64,000 nt of DNA from an uncultured Oscillospiraceae bacterium (lineage in GTDB: Bacteria; Bacillota; Clostridia; Oscillospirales; Acutalibacteraceae): positions 62,001 to 126,000 of the forward strand of contig CAOKRT010000003.1 in the NCBI GenBank assembly GCA_948471205.1, written 5' to 3'. The translations under genes and the position numbers were made by a program. The notes under the pieces are model-generated. The model saw only the letters and a program-made list of their open reading frames with translations, made no database searches and was not told the origin of the DNA. Of the stretch, positions 49,664 to 58,427 are shown piece by piece (the stretch's first letter is position 1; the number at the start of each line of letters is the position of its first letter).

Positions 49664-50494
49664 TTATTTTAAAATACTGTAAGGATTGGAATATAAATCC
49701 ATTTCAGGATTAGCCGCAATGGGTTTTGCATTCTTTAAACAAGCACCTTTGATTAAAAAAACGGCAACTTCTTTTCCGATTTTTTCATAATTTCTGTTAA
49801 GAATTTTTGATGATACGGTTTTGTTGAACAGATTAATTAACGGTCCCATACAGAATGCTGTTATGATTGTGCCGATTCCTATATTGCGGATTTCCGAAAA
49901 ATCACCACTGAACACTGCAGTCATTCCGCCGCTGATGATAAGTCCTATAAGAATAACGGTTACATCTGTAATAATTCTTACCCATTTATGCGGAAGTTTT
50001 GTTTTACGGCTAAGCATAAATCCCAGTGCATCGTAAGGGCCGACACCGATATTCGCGGTGAAAAATAATGAACAGGCAAAACAAAGTGTTACAATTCCTG
50101 CAAGCAAAAGCGGAATCCTTACCGCCAATGTATAATTGTTCTGCACAAAAGGCTGGAATATACTTTGGAAGAATTCACATGCATAGCCGCAGCCAATCAT
50201 ATTGAATACGGTGCCGATTCCCACAAGACCTCTGTGGGCAATCAGAATAACATATAAAAGAATAGCGGCATTAACAATAAGCTGGTACGTGCCAAAGCCT
50301 ATTCCGAATGCAGAGGCTATATTCATATTCATGGAAGTGAAAGGATCAACACCAAATCCGGAAACGGAAAAAAGTGAAATACCCAAACCCATTATTATAA
50401 TGCTTATGAAAGATATAATGACTCTTTTCGGCATATTGCCCTGTGAAAACATATCTTTTAAATAACCGATGATTTCTGTTTCAAGCTTTTTCAT
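49664..50494 (-). CDS. YczE/YyaS/YitT-family membrane protein
   Basis: A 276-residue protein with about five membrane segments in the first 210 residues and a soluble tail. The family motif SVSGFGVDPFTSMNMNIA and its second-half echo NIGVGPYDALGFML are plain. Function unknown; YczE is linked to surfactin production in B. subtilis but this is not general. A hairpin (50571-50578 with 50586-50593) lies in its likely 5' leader. RBS AGAGGT. The sRNA candidate 50665-50759 is upstream on the same strand. Confidence 0.85.
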   Translation of the reverse strand: MKKLETEIIGYLKDMFSQGNMPKRVIISFISIIIMGLGISLFSVSGFGVDPFTSMNMNIASAFGIGFGTYQLIVNAAILLYVILIAHRGLVGIGTVFNMIGCGYACEFFQSIFQPFVQNNYTLAVRIPLLLAGIVTLCFACSLFFTANIGVGPYDALGFMLSRKTKLPHKWVRIITDVTVILIGLIISGGMTAVFSGDFSEIRNIGIGTIITAFCMGPLINLFNKTVSSKILNRNYEKIGKEVAVFLIKGACLKNAKPIAANPEMDLYSNPYSILK

Positions 50495-50664
50495 GATTAC
50501 CTCTGTAAATGACTATTTTGTTCTTTTGCTTTCATTATTATATTACCGAAAATAATTAAATCAAGCAGATTTCAGCACTTTCTGTGTGCTGAACATAATA
50601 TACAAAGAAAAGTTAAAACTTTTGTGAAATATTAACAAACAAAAAGATCTGTTTTTTAAAAATG

Positions 50665-50759
50665 AAAAAAGCTGCCGAGGGGACGACAGCTTTTTCCAAA
50701 GGGGTAAAAATTTATGTGAAAGCCAAAGGCTTTTCAACAAAGCAGTGTTTCGCTTTGTT
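50665..50759 (-). ncRNA. Candidate C-rich small RNA (about 95 nt)
   Basis: On the minus strand, a promoter (50793-50766) is followed by hairpin 1 (50760-50752 with 50743-50735), hairpin 2 (50734-50728 with 50724-50719), a linker with CCCC (50704-50701) and a terminator hairpin (50694-50686 with 50674-50666) whose loop shows TCCCCT, ending in T6 (50670-50665). There is no ORF. Exposed CCCC motifs are a hallmark of Firmicute sRNAs (such as RsaE) that pair with ribosome-binding sites. Family unknown. It could also be an attenuator for the YczE-like gene 170 bases further on. Confidence 0.65.
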
Positions 50760-50765
50760 GATTTA

Positions 50766-50793
50766 ATTATATATCAGAATGCAGAAAAGTCAA
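50766..50793 (-). promoter_or_regulatory. Promoter of the candidate sRNA
   Basis: Minus strand TTGACT (50793-50788), 16-base spacer, TATAAT (50771-50766). Confidence 0.75.
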
Positions 50794-50902
50794 TATATTT
50801 GTGCAATATTCTGTTTTTTATCTATAAATAAACGCAATATACTTGTCTATTTTGTTACTTATTAACAATAATTTGGCAAAAACAGACTGTTGTAAAATGA
50901 AA

Positions 50903-50929
50903 AACCGCCCAGCAGTATGCACGGCGGTT
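50903..50929 (-). terminator. Terminator after spoVT
   Basis: AACCGCC (50903-50909) pairs with GGCGGTT (50923-50929); on the minus strand the stem is followed by TTTTTCATTTT. Confidence 0.75.
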
Positions 50930-50942
50930 AAAATTATTTTCA

Positions 50943-51479
50943 TTACTCCATCTGTTTACCTAAAAATGCGGCGGCAACCTGAACGAGTTTAATATCTGTT
51001 TCACTTGGCGGTTCATGGGATTCATCTTCAATCAGTGCTACTGCACCTGAAACATCCCCGCCGTATATAATCGGATAAACAACATTCGCTTTTCGGTTAA
51101 AGCCTTCTATGGCATTAATTGCCGGAACATCATTTGTTCTGATATGAATTGCTCTGTTTTCCATGAGTTCTTCAACATTTTTTGTAATTCGTCTTTCCAG
51201 TATTTCACGTTTGCTTATGCCGGAAGCGGCAATAACATGATCGTTATCCATTATGGCAATCGGCAGTCCGCCGCTTTTGTGAAGTACTTCTGCATATTGG
51301 TTTGCAAAATTTGAAAGTTCGCCGATTGGTGAATACTTTTTAAAAATCACCTCTCCCTCAGCGTCCGTGAAAATTTCAAGCGGGTCTCCTTCTTTAATTC
51401 GAAAAGAACGCCTGATTTCTTTCGGAATCACAATTCTTCCCAAATCATCAATTCGTCTTACAATTCCTGTTGCTTTCAT
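50943..51479 (-). CDS. spoVT: Stage V sporulation protein T (AbrB-type regulator)
   Basis: A 178-residue transcription factor of normal SpoVT length. The N-terminal AbrB swapped-hairpin DNA-binding domain reads MKATGIVRRIDDLGRIVIPK, then EIRRSFRIKEGDPLEIF. The C-terminal GAF domain is about 55-178 (LPIAIMDNDHVIAASG). In Bacillus it tunes forespore sigma-G genes, so its presence points to an endospore-forming lineage. Monocistronic, with terminator at 50903-50929. Confidence 0.93.
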   Translation of the reverse strand: MKATGIVRRIDDLGRIVIPKEIRRSFRIKEGDPLEIFTDAEGEVIFKKYSPIGELSNFANQYAEVLHKSGGLPIAIMDNDHVIAASGISKREILERRITKNVEELMENRAIHIRTNDVPAINAIEGFNRKANVVYPIIYGGDVSGAVALIEDESHEPPSETDIKLVQVAAAFLGKQME

Positions 51480-51677
51480 AATATAATTCTCCCTTAAAAT
51501 GTAATTTTCTCTGTAATATTTTGCACATAAACCGGAATTGTATACGCAATAAAAGCTGTATTTTTTTGGAAATTTATTATTTTAATTTTTATATAATATT
51601 TGCAGATAATATTGATATTTTAAAACAATATGTGATAAGATTGTACACAAAGAATAGGAACGGAAAAGTGATACCTT

Positions 51678-52337
51678 ATGCGTTATATTTATGAAATGCA
51701 CTGCCATACGGGCTGTACATCACAGTGCGGACGGGTAGAGCCTGAAGAAATTGTAAGATTATATAAAGAAAAAGGATACAGCGGAATTGTTGTTACAGAC
51801 CATTACAGCCCGCTTACTTTTGTGCCGAACTGGTGTCCGCAAAAGCAGATTGATTTTTATCTTGAGGGTTACAGAAGAATGAAAGCTGCCGCCGGAAAGG
51901 ATTTTACGGTTTTGCTTGGAATGGAACTTCGCCATTATGCCTCCGGAAATGATTATCTGATTTACGGAGTTACAGAGGATTTTCTTTACAATGCAGGGAA
52001 TCTTATGATGTGCGGTGTTAAGAAAATAAGAAAATTCTGTGATGAAAACGGATTTCTTCTTTATCAGGCGCATCCGTTTCGTCCGTATATTACCCGCGGC
52101 GGTTTAAAATATCTTGACGGCATAGAAGTTTATAACGGAAAATGCTCTGAAAAAGAAAATGCAAAGGCTTTTGCATGGGCAAAGAAAAACGGCAGGCTTA
52201 TGGTAAGCGGCTCGGATTTTCACACAGTTAAAAATCTTGCCAAGGGTGGCATAATAACTGAAAAAATTATACAATGTAATGATGATTTAGTACAAATCCT
52301 GAAAAACCAGGAATTTTCTATTGTAAAAAATAAATAG
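51678..52337 (+). CDS. PHP-domain phosphoesterase
   Basis: A 219-residue protein of the polymerase-and-histidinol-phosphatase superfamily. Metal motifs are visible: EMHCHTGCTSQCG (HxH), VVTDHYSP (DH), LLGMELRHY (E), YQAHPFRPY (H) and SGSDFHTVKNL (DxH). It should be a metal-dependent phosphoesterase, substrate unknown. A weak promoter TTGATA-N18-TAAGAT is seen around 51610-51639. It is followed by the NfnAB-like pair after 106 bases but probably separate. Confidence 0.87.
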   Translation: MRYIYEMHCHTGCTSQCGRVEPEEIVRLYKEKGYSGIVVTDHYSPLTFVPNWCPQKQIDFYLEGYRRMKAAAGKDFTVLLGMELRHYASGNDYLIYGVTEDFLYNAGNLMMCGVKKIRKFCDENGFLLYQAHPFRPYITRGGLKYLDGIEVYNGKCSEKENAKAFAWAKKNGRLMVSGSDFHTVKNLAKGGIITEKIIQCNDDLVQILKNQEFSIVKNK

Positions 52338-52443
52338 TTAATATATAATTTTTAATCAATAAAACCGCAGGCAAAATCAATCATTTAAGATGCGGTTTCA
52401 TATATTAAGTATAAAAAAGTGATAAAATCGGAGATGATTTATT

Positions 52444-53277
52444 TTGTATAAAATTGTAAAAAAAGACAGACTGAACGATTCTGTTACAAGAATGGTGATT
52501 GAAGCGCCGTTTGTTGCAAAAAAGGCAGAACCGGGTCAGTTTATTATTCTTCGTGTTGATAAAAACGGAGAAAGAGTGCCGCTTACCATTGCGGATTTTG
52601 ACAGGGAAGCAGAAACCGTAACAATTATTTTTCAGATTGTGGGTGCCGAAACTTCTCTTCTTAATCAGAAGGAAGAGGGCGATTATATAGAGGATTTTGT
52701 AGGTCCTCTCGGTAATGCCACAAAAACAGAGGGCTACAAAAAAGTTGCTGTTATCGGCGGCGGTGTAGGCTCAGCTATTGCATATCCTGTTGCCAAAAAG
52801 TTTTTCGGTATCGGCACAGAGGTTCATTCTGTAGTTGGATTCAGAAATAAAGATATTGTTATATTGGAAGATGAATTTAAGGCTGTTTCCGATAAATATG
52901 TGCTTGTTACGGATGACGGCTCTGCCGGAGATAAGGGATTTGTAACCGATGCGCTTAAAAAACTGATAGACAGCGGCGAGAAGTATGATCTTGTTATTGC
53001 AATCGGTCCGCTTCCTATGATGAAATTTGTATCGCTTCTTACAAAGGAGTACGGTATTAAAACGGTTGTTTCAATGAATCCGATTATGGTGGACGGCACG
53101 GGAATGTGCGGCGGCTGCCGTTTAACGGTTGGCGGTGAAACAAAATTCGCCTGTGTTGATGGACCTGAATTTGACGGACACCTTGTTGATTTTGATGAAG
53201 CAATGGAGCGCAGCGGAATTTATAAAAGATTTGAAAGAGAAGCAAGCTGCAATCTTCTGAACAAGGAGGTTGAATGA
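52444..53277 (+). CDS. Ferredoxin-NADP+ reductase-like subunit (NfnA / sulfide dehydrogenase beta type)
   Basis: A 277-residue FAD/NAD-binding protein of the ferredoxin reductase type with a C-terminal [2Fe-2S] site (GMCGGC, Cys near FACVDGPEF). Motifs are VPLTIADFDREAETV for FAD and KVAVIGGGVGSAIAYP for the nucleotide. Together with 53274-54653 it forms an NfnAB-like pair. NfnAB couples NADH and reduced ferredoxin to NADPH by electron bifurcation; the same fold pair is also called SudAB. Starts at TTG 52444 after GGAG. Ends in ATGA overlapping the next gene. Confidence 0.87.
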   Translation: MYKIVKKDRLNDSVTRMVIEAPFVAKKAEPGQFIILRVDKNGERVPLTIADFDREAETVTIIFQIVGAETSLLNQKEEGDYIEDFVGPLGNATKTEGYKKVAVIGGGVGSAIAYPVAKKFFGIGTEVHSVVGFRNKDIVILEDEFKAVSDKYVLVTDDGSAGDKGFVTDALKKLIDSGEKYDLVIAIGPLPMMKFVSLLTKEYGIKTVVSMNPIMVDGTGMCGGCRLTVGGETKFACVDGPEFDGHLVDFDEAMERSGIYKRFEREASCNLLNKEVE

Positions 53278-54653
53278 TGGATATTACAAAAAGAAATCCT
53301 ATGCCGAATCAGGATCCGCTTGTCAGAAATAAGAATTTTAAAGAGGTAGCTCTCGGTTATGATGCAGAAACCGCAGTTGCAGAGGCGAAACGCTGCCTTA
53401 ACTGCAAAAATAAGCCCTGCGTAAGCGGTTGTCCCGTAAATATTTATATTCCGGAATTTATTGCGTATGTTGCAGCCGGTGAATTTGAAAAAGCTTATGA
53501 AGTTATCAGCCGTACATCTGCGCTTCCTGCCGTATGCGGCAGAGTATGTCCGCAGGAAAAGCAGTGTGAGTCAAAGTGTGTCAGAGGCATTAAGGGTGAA
53601 GCAGTATCCATCGGCAGGCTGGAACGCTTTGTGGCCGATTATCATAATGCCAATGCTGAAATCAGCAAATCAGATATTCAGAAAAACGGAAAAAAAGTTG
53701 CCGTTATCGGTTCAGGTCCCAGTTCACTTACGTGTGCGGGGGATTTGGCAAAAAAGGGATACGATGTCACTGTTTTTGAAGCGCTTCATATTGCCGGCGG
53801 TGTTCTTGTTTACGGAATTCCGGAGTTCAGACTTCCAAAAGCAATTGTTGCCAGAGAGGTGGAAGGTCTGAAAGCAGCAGGCGTTGAATTTAAAACAAAT
53901 GTTGTTGTAGGAAAAAGTATTTCCATTGATGATATTTTTAATGATTTTGATTCGGTATTTATCGGTTCCGGTGCAGGATTGCCAAGATTTATGGGCATTG
54001 AGGGTGAAAACCTGAAAGGTGTTTATTCTGCAAATGAATTTCTTACAAGAATTAATCTTATGAAGGCTTATAAGGAAGACAGCAGAACACCTGTTCAGCG
54101 CGGCAAGCGTGTTGCTGTTGTGGGCGGCGGAAATGTTGCAATGGATGCGGCACGTTCTGCGATCAGGCTCGGTGCGGATAAGGTGTATGTAATTTACCGC
54201 CGCTCGCTTGAAGAAATTCCTGCAAGGGCAGAAGAAGTTGAGCATGCGATAGAAGAAACCATTGAATTTAAAACACTTACAAACCCAATCAGAATTGTGG
54301 GTGATGAAGATAAGAATGTTTGCGGAATAGAATGCGTTAAAATGGAACTTGGAGAGCCTGATGAATCAGGAAGAAGAAGACCGTCTGTTGTTAAAGGCAG
54401 TGAACATATCATTGATGTGGATTGTGTTATTATGGCAATCGGCACATCGCCAAATCCGCTCATTAAAGCAACAACCGCAGGGCTTGAAGTAAACAGCCGC
54501 GGCGGTATTGTTACAGATGAAACGGGCAAAACTTCCAGAGAAGGTGTGTTTGCCGGCGGAGATGCCGTTACGGGTGCGGCAACAGTCATTAAAGCTATGG
54601 GCGCAGGAAAAGCTGCAGCTATAGCAATTGATGAATATATTAAAAGTAAATAA
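53274..54653 (+). CDS. NADPH oxidoreductase large subunit (NfnB / GltA-type, glutamate synthase small-subunit family)
   Basis: A 459-residue flavoprotein: N-terminal Fe-S domain with cysteines in RCLNCKNKPCVSGCPVN and CGRVCPQEKQCESKC, then two Rossmann domains (VAVIGSGPSSLTCAGDLAKK for FAD, RVAVVGGGNVAMDAARSAI for NAD(P)) and the late motif GVFAGGDAVTGAATVI. Often annotated as NADPH-glutamate synthase, but the coupled upstream reductase and absence of a large gltB point to NfnB. 4-base overlap with its partner (an alternative ATG is at 53277). Confidence 0.9.
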   Translation: MMDITKRNPMPNQDPLVRNKNFKEVALGYDAETAVAEAKRCLNCKNKPCVSGCPVNIYIPEFIAYVAAGEFEKAYEVISRTSALPAVCGRVCPQEKQCESKCVRGIKGEAVSIGRLERFVADYHNANAEISKSDIQKNGKKVAVIGSGPSSLTCAGDLAKKGYDVTVFEALHIAGGVLVYGIPEFRLPKAIVAREVEGLKAAGVEFKTNVVVGKSISIDDIFNDFDSVFIGSGAGLPRFMGIEGENLKGVYSANEFLTRINLMKAYKEDSRTPVQRGKRVAVVGGGNVAMDAARSAIRLGADKVYVIYRRSLEEIPARAEEVEHAIEETIEFKTLTNPIRIVGDEDKNVCGIECVKMELGEPDESGRRRPSVVKGSEHIIDVDCVIMAIGTSPNPLIKATTAGLEVNSRGGIVTDETGKTSREGVFAGGDAVTGAATVIKAMGAGKAAAIAIDEYIKSK

Positions 54654-54664
54654 TACGAAACAGA

Positions 54665-54695
54665 AAAGAGCACGGGAAGTTACCGCGCTCTTTTT
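54665..54695 (+). terminator. Terminator after the NfnB-like gene
   Basis: AAAGAGC-a-CGG (54665-54675) pairs with CCG-c-GCTCTTT (54683-54693), T-run. Confidence 0.82.
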
Positions 54696-54715
54696 GTATA
54701 CTGTGAAATTTTATA

Positions 54716-55345
54716 TCAGTTTTCTGCGTTCATTATTTTATCTATGATTTCATCGTCAAATTTTCTGTTTTTAAAGTAATACGGTTTGTCTGCTTCTGTT
54801 ATTTCGCGGATAACCTTGCATGGATTGCCTGCGGCGCATACATTGTCCGGAATATCCTTTGTAACAACACTCCCCGCGCCGATAACAACATTGTTTCCGA
54901 TTGTAATTCCGGGAAGAACCGTGCAGTTGCCGCCTATCCATACATTATCGCCTATTGTAATCGGTATGCCGTATTCATAGCGTGAATTTCTGCTTTCGGG
55001 ATGAATCGGATGTCCTGCTGTAAGCAGATAAACATGCGGGCCGAATAATACATTGCTTCCAATTGTAATTTTGGCCACATCCAGCATAACACAGCCTGTA
55101 TTTGCATAAAAATTATCTCCGGTACTTATATGGCTGCCGTATTCGCAGTGAAACGGGGGTTCAAAATATATTAATCCCGTGTGTCGGATTCCCATTTTAT
55201 TTATCAGGCGCATACCGCGAAAGATGTTAAAGGGCATACATTTGTTGTATTTTTTTACTTTTATTTTCGTTTTAAGCTGCTGCAGGAAAACCGAATTGTC
55301 GGTAATATAAGCCATTTCGTGATCTCTTCGGTATTTGTTATTCAT
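54716..55345 (-). CDS. Sugar O-acetyltransferase, hexapeptide-repeat (Maa/LacA type)
   Basis: A 209-residue left-handed beta-helix acetyltransferase. Hexapeptide repeats start near TIGSNVLFGPHVYL and continue through ITIGDNVWIGGNCTVLPGI and TIGNNVVIGAGSVVTKDIP. The catalytic histidine is in LTAGHPIHPESR. It acetylates maltose/galactoside-like sugars with acetyl-CoA. The frame extends to 55381, but ATG 55345 is preceded by AGGGGGAA and fits the family start. Monocistronic. Confidence 0.88.
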   Translation of the reverse strand: MNNKYRRDHEMAYITDNSVFLQQLKTKIKVKKYNKCMPFNIFRGMRLINKMGIRHTGLIYFEPPFHCEYGSHISTGDNFYANTGCVMLDVAKITIGSNVLFGPHVYLLTAGHPIHPESRNSRYEYGIPITIGDNVWIGGNCTVLPGITIGNNVVIGAGSVVTKDIPDNVCAAGNPCKVIREITEADKPYYFKNRKFDDEIIDKIMNAEN

Positions 55346-55512
55346 ATATATTTCCCCCTGTTGATTCGATAATACAATCATACAGCAAAATGGAAAACAA
55401 GTCTATCAGAATGCCGCTTTTTATTTATCGTATTCGCTTTTAATGAAAAGAAAGGTTTATTAATCCGGAAAAATTCATAATTAAATGGTTTATATTGCTT
55501 GTAATCATAAAA

Positions 55513-55537
55513 CAGCCGGAAACCATTATTCCGGCTG
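55513..55537 (-). terminator. Terminator after trxA
   Basis: CAGCCGGAA (55513-55521) pairs with TTCCGGCTG (55529-55537), 7-base loop, T-run on the minus strand. Confidence 0.82.
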
Positions 55538-55545
55538 CGTTTCAT

Positions 55546-55857
55546 TTATAATGATTTTTCAAGCATTTTTACAAGTGCGTCCTTTTGCATAAAGCCGATT
55601 GAAGTATCTGCAAGCTTTCCGTCTTTAATAATTACAACTGTGGGAATGCTTGCGATGCCGAATTGGGCGGCAAGGGCACCTTCTTCATCCACATTTATTT
55701 TTCCTACCTTGATTTTTCCGCTATACTCTTTTTCAATTTCCTCTATAATCGGTGAAAGCATACGGCACGGACCGCACCATGAAGCCCAGAAATCAAGCAA
55801 AACTGGCTTATCTGATTGAACAACTTCTGCTTCAAAATTATTTTGGGTAATTTCCAT
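55546..55857 (-). CDS. trxA: Thioredoxin
   Basis: A 103-residue thioredoxin of normal size with active site WCGPCRM (Cys28, Cys31), the preceding DFWASW, and the cis-proline loop ASIPTVVI. It reduces protein disulphides in the cytoplasm. No thioredoxin reductase is in the window. RBS GGAGG is just before ATG 55857. Confidence 0.95.
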   Translation of the reverse strand: MEITQNNFEAEVVQSDKPVLLDFWASWCGPCRMLSPIIEEIEKEYSGKIKVGKINVDEEGALAAQFGIASIPTVVIIKDGKLADTSIGFMQKDALVKMLEKSL

Positions 55858-55984
55858 AATTTATCCTCCGTTAATTTTTTATATTATTATAACCAAAAAG
55901 TTGTGAAAAGAAAAGGGAAAATTGAAGTTTTCATTTATGCGGCTGTATATGTTATATTTATTAAAATTAACAATAAAAAACAGA

Positions 55985-56020
55985 AAATCCCTGCCGTTAT
56001 AGTTTTATCGGCAGGGATTT
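55985..56020 (-). terminator. Terminator after the nad operon
   Basis: A 12-bp perfect stem (55985-55996 with 56009-56020), 12-base loop, followed on the minus strand by TCTGTTTTTT. Confidence 0.82.
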
Positions 56021-56037
56021 ACACTATAAAATCGTGT

Positions 56038-56223
56038 TTAAAGTACAAGCGCTTTTTTGGGGCAGAACGTTGAACATTTTCCGCATTTTATGCACTTGTC
56101 ATGGTTTATTTTGGGCGCATCAAAATCATTTTGTGTCAACGCTCCGACAGGGCAGATTTTAACTGCGGGGCATTTATGGTTTTGCGGGCAGTTTTCCAGA
56201 ATAATTTTAAGCTTTTTTTCCAT
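56038..56223 (-). CDS. Small 4Fe-4S ferredoxin-type protein at the end of the nad operon
   Basis: A 61-residue iron-sulphur protein with Cys-x5-Cys-x5-CysPro (CPQNHKCPAVKICP) and a standard [4Fe-4S] motif CIKCGKCSTFCP. It begins 45 bases after nadC and shares its terminator, so it belongs to the nadA-nadB-nadC operon. It may supply electrons or clusters to NadA (a 4Fe-4S enzyme) or be a chance member. Start is ATG 56223 with AGAGGAG 11 bases upstream; GTG 56235 would sit on the RBS. Confidence 0.8.
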   Translation of the reverse strand: MEKKLKIILENCPQNHKCPAVKICPVGALTQNDFDAPKINHDKCIKCGKCSTFCPKKALVL

Positions 56224-56268
56224 AGCTGTGCTCACTCCTCTTATAAATGTATTATATGGGAATAAAAA

Positions 56269-57108
56269 TTATTCAATCGGTGCCAGGTTTTTAAGGCTTA
56301 TATCCATTATCGGTGCAGAATGCGTTAATGCTCCGCAGGAAACAAAATCAACGCCGATTTCGGCAATTTCCTTCAAACGTTCTTTTGTAACATTTCCGGA
56401 GCATTCGGTTTCAGCTCTTCCGTTAATCATTTCAACGGCCTTGCGCATGGTTTCGTTATCCATATTGTCAAGCATTATAATATCTGCGCCTGCCTCAAGT
56501 GCTTCTTTTACCTGTTCCAGATTTTCTGTTTCTATTTCAATTTTTCTTACAAACGGTGCATATGCCTTTGCCATTTGAACAGCTTTTGTAATGGAACCTG
56601 CGGCACCGATGTGATTGTCTTTAAGAAGCACGCCGTCCGAAAGATTATAACGGTGGTTTGTTGCTCCGCCCACTGTTACGGCATATTTTTCAAACGGACG
56701 CATATTCGGTGTTGTTTTTCTTGTGTCAAGCAAAACGGTTTTATATCCGTTAAGCTCGTTCATATATTCTTTTGTAATGGTGGCAATTCCGCTCATGCGC
56801 TGCAGATAGTTAAGACCTGTTCTTTCACCTGAAAGGATAGCCTTTATATCACCGTAAATTATGCCGATAAGCTGACCTTTTTTTACAAAATCGCCGTCTT
56901 TGACATCTGTTTCAAAATGTGCTGTGCTGTCTAAAAGTTTAAATGTGCGTTCAAAAATTCCAAGTCCGCAAATAATGCCGTCCTGCTTGCAGATTAAATC
57001 TGCTTTACCTTGCATATCATTCGGCATTACAGCGTTGGTGGAAACATCCTCGCTTGTAATATCTTCTTTTAAAGTGTTGAGAATATAATCGTCAACATTA
57101 ATTTTCAT
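56269..57108 (-). CDS. nadC: Nicotinate-nucleotide pyrophosphorylase (carboxylating)
   Basis: A 279-residue quinolinate phosphoribosyltransferase: makes nicotinate mononucleotide from quinolinate and PRPP. Motifs are ERTGLNYLQRMSGIAT, LLDTRKTTPNMRPFEKYAV, GGATNHRYNLSDGVLLKDNH and IMLDNMDNE. The frame also starts at 57126, but ATG 57108 (11-base overlap with nadB) gives the usual short N-terminus. Third gene in the nadA-nadB-nadC operon. Confidence 0.94.
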   Translation of the reverse strand: MKINVDDYILNTLKEDITSEDVSTNAVMPNDMQGKADLICKQDGIICGLGIFERTFKLLDSTAHFETDVKDGDFVKKGQLIGIIYGDIKAILSGERTGLNYLQRMSGIATITKEYMNELNGYKTVLLDTRKTTPNMRPFEKYAVTVGGATNHRYNLSDGVLLKDNHIGAAGSITKAVQMAKAYAPFVRKIEIETENLEQVKEALEAGADIIMLDNMDNETMRKAVEMINGRAETECSGNVTKERLKEIAEIGVDFVSCGALTHSAPIMDISLKNLAPIE

Positions 57109-58423
57109 TGTTACACCATTTATCATAAAAAGCTTTGTCCTTCCTTTTTATTTCATTCATTATAAGCTGTTTGAATTCTTTTTCACGAATCGGTTTTTCA
57201 GGATATTTTGTTAAATCTATATAGGGGATATCCTTGTTTTTTATATCGTGTGTTTCGGCAATTACATCTGCTGCACGCTTTGCGAACACAAGGCTTTCAA
57301 GCAGACTGTTTGAAGCCAGTCTGTTTTTTCCGTGTACGCCGTTGCATGCGGTTTCTCCCACAGCATAAAGATGCTGCATAGATGTTTTGCCGTTTATATC
57401 TGTTTTAACGCCGCCCATCATATAATGCTGACCGGGTGTAACAGGCACTTTGTCTTTCGTGATATCATAGCCTTCTTCCATACAGGCCTCAAATATGTTT
57501 GGAAAACGTTTTTGCGCTTCCTCGCTTGTCATGCCCGGGAGGGTAATATAAACATGGTCTGTATTGAATTTTTCCATTTCATCGCATATGGCATTTGTAA
57601 CGATATCCCGTGGTTGAAGCTCATCCGTAAATCTTTCGCCGTTTTCGTTAAGAAGAACTGCACCCTCGCCTCTTACGCTTTCGCTTATCAAAAAGCGTCT
57701 GCCGCTTTTCTTGCTGTACAATGTGGTGGGATGTATCTGAATATAATGCATATCCTGAAGCTCGATTTTGTGCTTTAATGCAAGGGCAAAAGCATCGCCT
57801 GTAATATGCGGAAAATTTGTGGAATTATTGAACAATCCGCCTAAACCGCCTGTTGCAAGAATAACATCATCACAAACAATGGTTCCCATTTCGCCGAATT
57901 CATCTTCACAGACAATACCGAAGCAAACATTATCCTTTTCAATAATATCAATCATGGTTGTCTGTGTAACAAAAGTAATGTTTTTACGCTGCTGCGCAAT
58001 GGAAAGCAGTGTGGCGGTTATTTCTTTTCCGGTTTCATCCTTATGGTGAAGAATGCGGTTTTGCCGGTGGGCGCCTTCCCGTGTATAGTCAAATCCGCCT
58101 GCTGTATCCGTATCAAACTGAACACCAAGCTGCACAAGCGTGCTGATTACATCGGGTGAGGATTCAATCATTACTTTAACACTTTCGGGATTGTTTTCGT
58201 AATGACCTGCTTTCATTGTATCTTCAAAATAGCAGTCAAAATCCTCAATGCTTTTTAAAACGCATACACCGCCTTGTGCAAGGAAAGAATCACATTCCTT
58301 TAACTGTTCTTTGGTTATAACAAGAATTTCTCTGCCCTCAGGCAGACATAATGCGGCAAAAAGCCCGGCAACGCCGCTGCCTACAATGGTTATGTCTGTT
58401 TTAATAACATTTTTGTTTTCCAT
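57098..58423 (-). CDS. nadB: L-aspartate oxidase
   Basis: A 441-residue flavoprotein that oxidises aspartate to iminoaspartate for NadA. FAD motif TIVGSGVAGLFAALCLPEG is at the start; substrate loop REGAHRQNRILHHKDETGKE and RRFLISESVRGEGAVLLNENG(ERF) plus GVHGKNRLASNSLLESLVF mark the succinate dehydrogenase/NadB family. It is shorter than the E. coli enzyme (540) because the C-terminal helical domain is reduced. Start ATG 58423 has AAGGT 6-7 bases ahead and lies 4 bases after nadA. Confidence 0.93.
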   Translation of the reverse strand: MENKNVIKTDITIVGSGVAGLFAALCLPEGREILVITKEQLKECDSFLAQGGVCVLKSIEDFDCYFEDTMKAGHYENNPESVKVMIESSPDVISTLVQLGVQFDTDTAGGFDYTREGAHRQNRILHHKDETGKEITATLLSIAQQRKNITFVTQTTMIDIIEKDNVCFGIVCEDEFGEMGTIVCDDVILATGGLGGLFNNSTNFPHITGDAFALALKHKIELQDMHYIQIHPTTLYSKKSGRRFLISESVRGEGAVLLNENGERFTDELQPRDIVTNAICDEMEKFNTDHVYITLPGMTSEEAQKRFPNIFEACMEEGYDITKDKVPVTPGQHYMMGGVKTDINGKTSMQHLYAVGETACNGVHGKNRLASNSLLESLVFAKRAADVIAETHDIKNKDIPYIDLTKYPEKPIREKEFKQLIMNEIKRKDKAFYDKWCNNEN

Positions 58424-58427
58424 AATT

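Noticed and set aside
53724-54245. 173-codon frame opposite the NfnB-like gene
   Set aside because: Same type of shadow: no RBS, biased composition, strong gene on the other strand.
52444-54653. Reading 53274-54653 as glutamate synthase (GOGAT) small subunit
   Set aside because: The coupled ferredoxin-reductase-like gene upstream and the lack of a gltB large subunit fit NfnAB/SudAB better; the family is shared, so the name is kept cautious.
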